Of a stretch of 64,000 bases of DNA, positions 10,263 through 20,300 are shown piece by piece. Within the stretch, counting starts at the first letter, position 1. Every line of letters starts with the position of its first letter. This stretch comes from Juglans regia (taxonomy: Eukaryota; Streptophyta; Magnoliopsida; Fagales; Juglandaceae), in assembly GCF_001411555.2 (NCBI RefSeq), contig NC_049904.1:27851370-27915369 (forward strand), given 5' to 3'. Both the position numbers and the translations under genes were made by a program. The notes below the pieces were generated by a model, which saw nothing but the letters and a program-made list of their open reading frames with translations, did no database searches and was not told the DNA's origin.

Positions 10263-11159
10263 TTATGAACTGATGTGATTAGATATATTAGATGTAATAT
10301 GGCACAAAATTGCGCAAGTTTGTGAGTTAGTTTTGATGACATCTCCGACCAAACACTTATTAAAGTGAGACATACATGTCCTACCTTTACCAGGCACGGG
10401 TTGGGACGGCACTGTCGCAGATGGTTGCTGAACAAAGAAAGAGTATTTCTCGAATCTTATATTACAACTCGGGGCTAAAATTCGCCACCCTTTCTTCACT
10501 TTGCAACACTTATCGGCTTCCGTCATCAACACCTCAAAACAAGCATTGCATGAACTGACACTGATATCTCTGGTACACTGCACTAACCCATATCCAATCT
10601 CAGACCCATTACCCCCTGGCCGACTATCTGCCTTGAACAACAGATCCGTTACTGAAGCTTCCTCCATCAGTCCATACATCAGCGATAATGTTCCAAAGTT
10701 CGTTTCCTCGGTTGAAGTTAGATTCTGGACATTCCACATCAACAACCCCGGCAACGTCTCTTCCTTCCCAAAGAAATTAATGTTGGAGTACCTTAACATG
10801 CATTCATCGAACCAGATGATCGCACTTCTGTTGGATGAACATCGACTTGCGATGGTTTGACTCGCATACCTGACACAGATTTGACAGGTATCATTAGAAA
10901 CATCACCTCGGCAGAGGAAGAGGCCGTAGATGCCGTTAAAAGTGTCGTTGTAGAAGCTAGTGTTTTGGGAAGCTTTGTCCGATAAAGAACCCAAAAGGGT
11001 TGTGAGGCTTGATCTGTAAGAATCATTGGATGTTTCATTATAGGGATCTAGACAAACGTGAGAGTTGTAGATTGGCTGGGAATTGGTGGGGATGATGATC
11101 GCGCAGGCTGTGAATAATAACAGCAAAACAGAGCCTCTGGAATTATGGAAGAAAACCAT
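10263..11159 (-). CDS. Cysteine-rich (DUF26/Gnk2) ectodomain: truncated CRK or secreted CRRSP-like gene
   Basis: The ATG at 11157-11159 gives a signal peptide (MVFFHNSRGSVLLLLFTACA) followed by two Gnk2/DUF26 domains. Each has the C-x8-C-x2-C signature: CRGDVSNDTCQIC in the first and CTRDISVSSCNAC in the second. There are many N-glycosylation sequons. Homologous cysteine-rich receptor-like kinases have exactly this first exon, ending near PSQPVPGKG. A canonical donor (GTAGGA) at 10384 fits that boundary, giving exon 10385-11159. No transmembrane or kinase exon follows. If the donor is not used, the frame continues to a stop at 10263 and gives a secreted protein of about 298 aa, like plant CRRSPs. 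An earlier in-frame ATG at 11297 would put 46 residues before the signal peptide and is unlikely. Confidence 0.8.
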   Translation of the reverse strand: MVFFHNSRGSVLLLLFTACAIIIPTNSQPIYNSHVCLDPYNETSNDSYRSSLTTLLGSLSDKASQNTSFYNDTFNGIYGLFLCRGDVSNDTCQICVRYASQTIASRCSSNRSAIIWFDECMLRYSNINFFGKEETLPGLLMWNVQNLTSTEETNFGTLSLMYGLMEEASVTDLLFKADSRPGGNGSEIGYGLVQCTRDISVSSCNACFEVLMTEADKCCKVKKGWRILAPSCNIRFEKYSFFVQQPSATVPSQPVPGKGRTCMSHFNKCLVGDVIKTNSQTCAILCHITSNISNHISS

Positions 11160-12318
11160 TATTCGTCTAATTGTTGTTGGAGATAACCCAGGACGACTTG
11201 TTCGTTCAACTTCCATTAGCCAGCTCCCAGTTGTAGAATTAATTGTGTAGGGTAGGGTAATTAGGTGGGTAAGGTTTTTTTCTTTCATCCCATTCAAGAG
11301 TCAAGCATGGAAAATGGTGGTGGGGGCCGGCTTAGATCAACGTGCCAATTCTTAGCATGGAAAAGGTCACAACCATTCAACTTAGATATAACTTTTACAA
11401 ATTACAAAATTATATTCAAACAAATTTTCGACTTTATCTATCCACTCTTGCAAACTCTAATACAACGCTTATTTAAAATATATATATATTTTTATTCAAT
11501 TTTTTTTTTCCTTAAATCCAGATCTCAAAGAAATTTTTAAATATTTCCAAACTTTTGTTTTACCCAAACATTGGCATGACCTTATTCGAGGCTTTTAGTA
11601 TCCATCTTGTTTTCTATGGGCCAAAACATAGCGTTTGGGTTTGGAATTGTGGATCTGTATGTTGACTTGGAATGTCTTTTTCCCCCATTAGATATAAAAA
11701 TAAAAAATCATAAGCCTTTTTGAGTTCTGATTGTCTTAGTATTAAATTGGTTATTTTATTTTTTAAATTTTAATTAATAAGTAATTTTTTTTATTTTTAA
11801 CTAATTATTTAAAATTTAAAGTCTATATTAGATTAGTCATCACACTCTCTATAAAAATAAAATATTATTATTTTTTATTATTTATATTTTTTAATTAATT
11901 TTTATTTTATTTTCATAATCTTCAATAACCTCCAACAAATCATATTCATTTTTATTTTCACAATCTAACAATCTATAATATAATAATCTCATATGTATAT
12001 AGATGGTAAAATCTCATATCTATAAAAAAATAATCTAAAAAAATATTTTTAGGCTTGCTATAGTTCTTTTCATATTTGAAAAAAATAATGAATTTACTGT
12101 AGCTTATAGTTTAGATCAAAACAATTTAGCTAATTCAATGTGGAGCAAATATGGATGATATTTATTAAATTTAAAGATAAAAAGATATTTAACTAATCCA
12201 ATACCAATGATCTGAGCAATAATCAAGACGTTCTAGATACATACAAATGGAGACAAGAACTGAACCAAGTTCTACTCACAGACAGAAACAACCAAAAAAA
12301 CAATACATCCCACCACAG
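11160..12318. other. Intergenic AT-rich sequence between the two CRK pieces
   Basis: This stretch is upstream of the ectodomain exon and downstream of the kinase-tail exon (both on minus). It is AT-rich with poly-A/T runs. I see no kinase-domain coding sequence in it. Confidence 0.55.
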
Positions 12319-12659
12319 TTAAACTGTATTGGTTTCAGACTTGGAGAGGGAGACAGAGCTGCGCTTGGATCTCTCATCCGACTCTGTTACTCCTATGCTA
12401 TGCTCCCATTTAGATGACATCTCAGATTCAATGCTACTAGTGTTCATAAAAAATGCAGGCTGTGAGGGTACTGGAAGTGTGATGGAATAGCTATTAAGCA
12501 TGAGAACGATTGAAGCCATGGTTGGTCTGTCAGCTATATTTTCCTGAACACAAAGTAACCCAATGTGGATGCATCTTATCATTTCACTTGTTGAGCGAGA
12601 ACTCATTGTGGAATCTACAATATTTAAGGCAGTCCCCTCCCTCCAGTTTCTCCACGCCT
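12319..12659 (-). pseudogene. Orphan last exon of a cysteine-rich receptor-like kinase
   Basis: The minus-strand exon follows an AG acceptor (TTTTACAG) at 12660 and reads AWRNWREGTALNIVDSTM, then IRCIHIGLLCVQE and ADRPTMASIVLML, ending in a Ser-rich tail with a stop at 12319. This is kinase subdomain XI (the invariant Arg of ADRPTM) and the C-terminal tail of the CRK family. The preceding exons, including the HRDLK and DFG motifs, are not between here and the PCFS4-like gene at 14324. The gene is therefore truncated, or cut by the gap at 12861-12960. Confidence 0.85.
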
Positions 12660-12728
12660 GTAAAATGACAAAAATCAGCCAACATCATAAAAATTAGTCA
12701 TTTCAAAAGCAATGATTCCAATACGCGT

Positions 12729-12850
12729 GCTACAATAAAACTATTTATTTGTGACCAGCGAAAATGATCATTTTTTATTAAAATAAATCTATTTTTATCA
12801 CAAATAGTCATCGCAAATAATCGGTTACAAATACTTATTTTTCTCGTAAT
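12729..12850. mobile_element. Small CACTA-derived MITE, diverged copy
   Basis: The stretch starts near CTACAATAAAACTATTTATT and ends near TATTTTTCTCGTAATC. The interior is roughly palindromic around AAAATAAATCTATTTT, with paired ATTTGTGACC and GGTTACAAAT arms. It resembles the better preserved 138-bp element at 38904-39041. It lies in the would-be intron upstream of the orphan kinase exon, beside the gap. Confidence 0.55.
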
Positions 12851-12860
12851 CACATGCACA

Positions 12861-12960
12861 NNNNNNNNNNNNNNNNNNNNNNNNNNNNNNNNNNNNNNNN
12901 NNNNNNNNNNNNNNNNNNNNNNNNNNNNNNNNNNNNNNNNNNNNNNNNNNNNNNNNNNNN
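12861..12960. other. Assembly gap (100 N)
   Basis: Exactly 100 N. Open frames that cross it are artefacts. Confidence 0.98.
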
Positions 12961-13480
12961 TCTCTTCCTCTCTCTCGGCAGTGCACAGCCCGAATGGGCT
13001 TGATGTTGTTGTGCCACCGTGCGCCATTCTCCGGTGCCACCACCTCCACAGTAGCCTTCCTTCCCACCGGCCATCCTCTTCCAACGAGCTCAACCTCCAT
13101 CTCCCTGCCGTTTGCCCCCACGAAGTCCACCTCTCTCTTACACGGGTTCTTCACACCCATGGCGGAGCTCCACCTCCTCTGGCCATCTCACCACCACCGA
13201 GACCTCCTTTGGCCACCAACCACTTCTCGTAGCCATCCTCACATCTAGCCGAGCCACCATGCATGCTCACCTTCCCTCACGGACGCCTACTTCCCCTTAG
13301 GCCACCTCCACCACCATACGTTGTCACCCACGACGTGTGACCACCCTCTCCAACATCCTCAGGCCACCACCGACCCATCCCAACCACCCATGGCTCCGAT
13401 CTGCCACTTATGCTCCCTCACTCTCTCACGACATCTCTCCCTCTCACACACAACCAGTTTTCCCTCCACCATCATTATTT
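12961..13480. other. C-rich block of unknown identity next to the gap
   Basis: Immediately after the gap the composition changes from AT-rich to strongly C-rich on the plus strand, with repeated CCACC, CCATC and CTCCA words. It drifts back to AT-rich after about 13480, where TTTTGTGGTGATTTT-type words repeat. Several frames are open, including a minus-strand one through the gap, but none resembles a known protein. It may be part of a retrotransposon leader or another repeat partly lost in the gap. Confidence 0.4.
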
Positions 13481-14323
13481 GTGTGGTGACTTTTTTATTT
13501 TGTAGTATTTTTGTGGTAATTTTGTAATTTTGTGGTGATTTTACTATGATTTTGTGGTGATTTTGCTGTGAGGATGCATAGAGGGATGCAGATGCAGAGG
13601 GACGTAAGGTGAAAGAAGAGAAGAAAAGCGTAAAATACGTATCACTGTTCATGTCATTGTTTATTATTCTTCACGTTATAACGGCTTTTAAATATAAGGA
13701 GATATATATGTTAGAAGTCTTACCGACCAAAATGAGAAGAATAGTATATTTAATATTAGGAAAAATTGTGATAACACATTTAAATTATTTAAAACGAATA
13801 ACTTGAAAATTTTAAATTTATTTTGTCGATTACTTTTTAAATAATATCTCAAATATCACAATTGAAAAAATTTAAATTAGAAATACCTTTCGGTTCTATT
13901 ATTAAATGATTATTTTTCTTTCTAAATTCAATTATATATTTTAAGAGTAATATTATATACAAGTCTTCAATAGATAAATTTTATTTAAATTATTTGTAAA
14001 AAATAGATCTCATTAATAAAAATAATTTTTTTAAAATTTTTTTAAGTAAAATTTATTTTTTTATAAAAATTTATACGAAACTTATATTTGAGATTTGTAC
14101 AGATTATTATTATTATTTTTTTAATACAATCCTCGAAAAAGGAAGCCGCCGAAAGCCGCACCGATAAAGAAAGAAATCTCTTCCTTCAAACGTTCCGTCG
14201 CTCGCTTGTTAGTTCTAATCTCTGTGTAAGTTCTTCTATGGTGGGAAGTAACCCTAATTCGATTCTCACCTTCAAGTGGTGGGACAAAACCCTAGCCCTT
14301 AATTACGGTCCTGTTATTCTCTG
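13481..14323. promoter_or_regulatory. Upstream region and 5' UTR of the PCFS4-like gene
   Basis: AT-rich sequence with an inverted-repeat-like stretch at about 13942-14110 (AAGAGTAATATTATATACAA...) similar to one near 56480. The last 190 bases, from about 14135, are richer in C and G and are probably the 5' UTR. No clear TATA position can be fixed by eye. Confidence 0.4.
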
Positions 14324-17300
14324 ATGGCATCCACGGGCTCAGAGAACCGAGAAAACCCAAGAAACCTAGCCACGGCGACGAAGGTGGTGGCCACTGAGCT
14401 GCCGCCTCAGAAACTAACGCTGTCCATTCTTGACCGGTTCAAGGCTCTGCTGAGGCAGCGCGACCACGAGCTTAGGGGTTCCGCCGAAGACGACACTGTC
14501 ACGCCGCCGAGCGCAGAGGAAATCGTGCATTTTTACGATCTATTGTTGTCGGAGTTAACATTAAACTCGAAGCCCATTATCACGGATCTCACCATAATTG
14601 CTGGCGACCAGAAGGAGCACGGAAAGGGCATTGCCGAAGGCATTTGCGCTCGGATTCTCGAGGTTCGTTTGGGTGCTTGTGGAATCCTGGGGAGTGGGAG
14701 AAGGTTTTCGCTGAATTTGTATAGTCATGGGATTTTAAGGTTTTCGTAAATCTCGTGTACGCAACTTAGTTTGATGTAATTCTTGGCGTTTGAGAAGTGT
14801 GAATGTTGAAATTTGGTACTTGTTTGGTTTCCAAGAGCAAGAGGGTTTGGGGAGAACATGGAGAAATTTTGAGTTTCGATACTTGGTTATATGTTGGTTC
14901 TTATAGACTATAGCCTTGATTACATTGAATTGAAATGCTCTTGGACTTTAAATTTTCCCGTCCCCTTTCGTTTATCCTCTGGTTGGTTGCTGGAGTAGAT
15001 TTTGTTTTCAGAAAGTTAATATTCAGAAATGGTTTGTGGTGCACGGGTAGCGCAATGCCTCAAATGTTGTGATAGATTTTTAAGAAGCGACACGGGCTTG
15101 TACGAGCACTCTGAAAATTGAAAGAAGTGATTTCCGTATCTAATGAAAGATTTGACTGTAGTCGAACACGAACAAATCCGTGATTTCTGCCTCAAAAGTA
15201 GTCAATGCTGCTTATAGGATTTCCATATTAACAGGATTTATAGTCCGTATCCTATTAGGACGCGGCTTAGAAGTAGATATCGATATGATTATGAATACTA
15301 TTTGATCTGTATACGATTGCTTCTGCGTTTGACCAAAGTCGATTTTGGCAGGAGTTAGAAAAGTAAAATGGTTACCGTTTCTAACATCTCTGATTCTTGA
15401 CTTTCTTCTGAAAACTTGTTGAAAGGAGAATTTCTATGTAAACGTACATATTATGCTATTAATCGAAGTTCTCCCAAAGCTTTGATGGATCTGTGAAACT
15501 TGAGGGTTTTGGGGGGTGGGGGTATGAAGGCATTTGCAAACAAAATTTGCAGCATTCCAAGTCATCTCTCTAAATGTTCAGTTTTTTCCTTCTTTTTTAA
15601 TACTGTTGAGATTCAGCACAAATTAACTATTGTTTGTGTCTGGGATGCCCCCTTTATCTAACCCTCAATTGCATTCACCAAAATTTTAACTTTATTGGTA
15701 GGGTTTTGGATGAACCTATTTTTTGGAAAGTAGGGGGAATTTTTGTTTGTCATGTGTTGTCCTTACCTGCTTCATAATTTTGTACGTGATTCTGCAGGCC
15801 CCAGTTGAACAAAAACTGCCTTCATTATATCTCTTAGACAGTATTGTCAAGAATATTGGCCGAGAATACGTTACATACTTCTCTTATTGTCTGCCAGAGG
15901 TGAATTTGGCATTATCAGCATATGCTTTTAAAACTCATTAGTTTGCAAATCAAGATTCTGATAGTTTTTTTTTATTTGAACTTTTAAAAGGTTTTTTGTG
16001 AGGCATACAGGCAAGTACAACCTGATCAGCATAATGCCATGCGGCATCTCTTTGGCACCTGGTCAGCAGTATTTCCACCTTCTGTCCTTCGTAAGATTGA
16101 GGCAAAACTGCAATTCTCTCCTTCAGCGAACCATCAATCATCTGGTTTAACTCCCTCGAGAGCTTCTGAATCTCCTCGACCCACCCATGGCATACACGTC
16201 AATCCAAAGTATTTGCGTCAGTTGGAACATTCAACTGTGGATGGTGTATGTTATCTGTTGAATTCTCTCTCTTCCTCTGTTTTTTAATCTGAAGACAAGG
16301 ATTAGACTTCTTTTATTAGTTTAATACAGAAATTCTGCTTACTTGTCAAGATGTTATACTTAATTAAGGCTTGCATTGAGATATCTGTTCTAAAATGCTG
16401 TGCTGCATATTCTAGTGACCCTTTTTCTGGACTAGTAAAAGCCTGTATATGTGACCAGAGTTTATCTTATAGGAATATACTAATATCTGTATCTTTGATT
16501 TTTATAAAGTTATGCAAGTCAGATATCTCAATTTTTTGTGGGACTTGTGGCTAGAAATTGTTGATTTATACGGAAATATTTCTTTGGATATCATAGTTTG
16601 GTATAATTAATTTGATATCTGGAGGTTGACAATGGCAAAAAAAGAGGTCAATTGATCTTAAACGGAGTTGGACATCCCTCTTCCTACCTTCCACAAAAAA
16701 AGAAAGCTTGACAACTTGTGTACATCTGACCATTTGAGTGAGGAATATGGCCTTGTAATATATATATTTTTTATAAGTAAACATGGCCTTAGAATATATG
16801 TAATGCCTTAGATTGAGTAGAAGGAAGGTGGTGAATGAGATCCTACATTACTTGGGAAGGAGAAGTTCATGCTTTGTCTTTTTAGAGTACAGGCCAAGAT
16901 ATGACTTGGCCTTCCTTAGGTTGTCACAATGATAATAGAGTCAATTCCAACCAGAAGTGTGGAGTTTCAGCCTTGTCACATATGATGTAATGGCTTGACA
17001 AGGATGTCGGGAATTTAAGAGGGGAGACTCTAACATCCTGGATTGAGTAAAAGGTGGCCTTTGAGATTCCACATTGCTTGTGAATAAGAAGTTCATGCCT
17101 TTTATAATGATTCCAAGGGGCTCCAATTGTAACATTGGCTAGTCCTGTTGGAGTATGAGCCCAAATGTGGCTCGGGTCTTCCTTGGGTGGTTATGATATA
17201 TGGCATTTTGAGTTGGTGATAATTCTTTTAGCATTTTCGTGGAAAGATTAGCAAGGTTCTTGCATTGTGAACATAGAGCCCTTGTGTCTTATATGGTGTC

Positions 17301-20300
17301 TTTGGTGGGAACACAATGCTTGAACTTTTGGAGATTGTGAGAGGAGAGCGCTAACAATTCCCTTTGTGTATGGATGGCGGTGCAAAATAGTTTCAGTTCC
17401 TAATTTTTTTTTTGATAAGCAAGTTTCAGTTCCTATAATTCCTAGATTTTATTCATTTTTGTTCTTTATCTTCATCCCTATAGATGGGTGTTTGATATTG
17501 TGTACTTCCAGTATTACTTGGATTGCGCCCTTTTGCACTTCAAATAAAATATGCCTTAGTTGATAGGAAAACAAAAAGAATATAGATATCATGCACACTA
17601 GGCGGCAGGTTCACTTTCATTCGTCTTTGACTTGTAATTCTTGGTTAAAATAAACTACTTATAAAAAAAAAAAACTTGCATTTTTTTTTATAAGTAAAAA
17701 AATAATAATAATAAAATAAACTAAGTTTGCTTGTAGTTAATTGGAATATTTAGGAATTTTCCTCATTGTGGTGGAGAAAAAAGAAGATTACTTTAGGAGA
17801 TGGTCAAAGAACAGATGCCTAAACACGGAGTGAATGTGATTTAATGATTAGGCCCACAGATTCTTTTCCTCCACAAATTGCTTATGGGAGTTTTGCTGAG
17901 CTCACAACTGGTCATGCCTATATCCCTGAGGACTATTTCTCTAGCTGGAACAGTGCCAAACGATTGCTGTTGGTATGCTGTCACTTTTTCTTGGGGCATG
18001 ATTTGTTGTCCTTGAAATTTGAAAGGCCTCATCCGTCACTTTTTCTTTTGTAATCTTCATTATAAGAAGCTTGAAATAGTAGCATTTTATGAAAGTTCAA
18101 GAATGATTCTGTCTTCTGCTAGAGAGAGATATGTTTTCATTTTATAATTGTCCCATTCATGATGATAGACTTTTGAATTATACTTGAAAAAAACTGTCAA
18201 TAAGCTTTAGCTCAGAAGGTACCTCCAGCCTTCTTGAGAATGGGGTTGAGGTTGAAGTGGTAAGGTGAAAAATTGCTTCAGTGTGCTGAAAAACTATGGT
18301 CCAATTAAGAACCTTTTTTTGGGTGGGGGAGGGGGAGGGCATGCACCTGGTTGCCCGTTGATATCCTTAAATATTTTGATTCTAGATGTGTGCACTAGAT
18401 GTGTGGGGGAGGAAATAATCAAATTTGAATATTTCCTTCTGTCTACACTTGTTCTACCTGTGTAGTTGTGTGCATTCTTTTGGTCTGCATTGATTATTCC
18501 CCCTGTTTTTTTTTTCAATTCTTTTTGTAAACGTAGGAAGACTATTGTGCTGTTTTACACGTTTTTCATGTCTATATAATTATTTTGTATTATCTAGAGC
18601 TAGGTTTGGATTACAAGACCATCTCATCTCATTATTACAATTTTCACAAATTTCCACATAAAATACAATAAACAATTCAACTTTTTTAAATCCCAAAACA
18701 ATAATAATATTAAAAAAAAAATTCTAAAAATATTTTATTCAACTTTCAACTTTTATCTAAAATCATCTCTTCTCATCTCACCATCCAAACCTCACCTTAT
18801 GGTACCTTAAGCTAAAGAACCTGCCAAGATGAAAAATGCATAATTTTGTTATCAATTGTTGTTAAGGTGGATTACTTTGCTCAAATTTGTAATTTGTAAC
18901 CTTGCAGAATATTCAGCAAGCTAGGGGAGCTTCAGCTTTAAAAATGTTCGGTCAAAAACCGTCCATTGGGTATGATGAATTTGATTTGGGTCAGGCAGAG
19001 CTTGTATCCTCACAGGCTGGAGACCCAAGATTGAGCTCAACGGGAAATGCAGGTAATGCACCTTTTGCTTTTGGGGTTAATAAGGTGTATCCACCTTCAA
19101 TTCCCAGACTTGGGAGACCCTCTTCACCATCAAGAACTGGTCCTGATAGGAATTTATCATTGGCAGTTGAAGAATTTGCAGCAGATCATTCTTCTAGAAG
19201 GCTTGCTGATAGGAGCTCTACAGCTCATCTTAAATTCAAGTATGGATTAGGTAGAGCAACTGGTGGCGATGAGGAAATGAGTAGCCTGCATGGAAAACAC
19301 TATGCCGGTGGTAATCATACCTGCTTTGAAACTAAAACCATGTACAATGTCAGTAATGGACATGAGCACTTACAACCAAGAGCTTTGATTGATGCTTATG
19401 GAAATGACACTGGGAAGAGATCTTTTAACGATAAGCCTCTGCTTGGTCAGCGCCACAACATAAAGGGTATAGACAATAAGGTTGTTACACCATCATGGCA
19501 GAATACTGAAGAGGAAGAATTTGATTGGGAAGATCTGAGCCGCCCTTTAGTAGACCGTAGCAGGAGCAATGATTTCTTGTCAACATCTGTTCCACCTTTT
19601 GGAAGAGTCAGTTTTAGGCCTGCCTTTGGAGTACGAAGAGCTTCCCCTCTAGAGGCTAATCAGGCTCAGCTTCCTGCACTGGACAATTCTTCTATGATTG
19701 CTGAAGATGCAGTCCCCTTACTAAGTGTAGGCTTCTCAACTTGTTTGCTGGGCCATACTTTTTGTTTTTTTGGGCAGCTTTGTTAGATAATATGGAATTC
19801 AAATGATATTCTTGCTTGCTGCGTATTCCTTAGTTATACTGGTCTAATCTTTTCCCTACTTATGGCTTGACTAGTGCTTTCCTTTAGACCATAAGGTTTT
19901 ACTATCTCTCCCTTGTCCTTTTCAGCCATTTGCAATGTATATCTACATATTTCAGGGTCACCGATCTAAAAGGGAAAAAAATCTACGATTTCAGAGTCTC
20001 AAATTGAGTAGTTTCTTATGTTTTCCTTTCAGTTCTTATAACCTGATCAAGCATATGAGAAACATTGTTTTCTTTTAGTGATTGGTGGCAGCACTCTTTG
20101 AAGTTGTGATCTCAGTCAAATTAGTTTCTTTTTTTCTTTCCTTCCATGCGTTCCATTTCTTTTGGCATGGCCTTTAAACTATAATTAGAAATTGTTGCTC
20201 ATTCTTCCATCAAACATCAGTACCCCAAAATGTCAACAGAGGTAAGAGCGTCTGTTTTCTGAAGTAAGAAGAAAATATTTGAATATCAATCTCATTGATC

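Noticed and set aside
10385..12659. Joining the ectodomain exon and the kinase-tail exon into one CRK gene
   Set aside because: Both are on the minus strand but in the wrong order, and the central kinase exons are absent.
12698..13160. Minus-strand open frames crossing the second gap
   Set aside because: They are open only because the N run has no stop codons and the flank is C-rich.
14663..14749. Extension of PCFS4 exon 1 to the stop at 14749
   Set aside because: The GT at 14663 joins in phase with exon 2 and gives the conserved domain; the extension has no family similarity.
18200..18260. A tRNA-derived SINE or tRNA gene around TTAGCTCAGAAGGTACCTCC
   Set aside because: An A-box-like word is present but no matching B box or foldable tRNA body was found.
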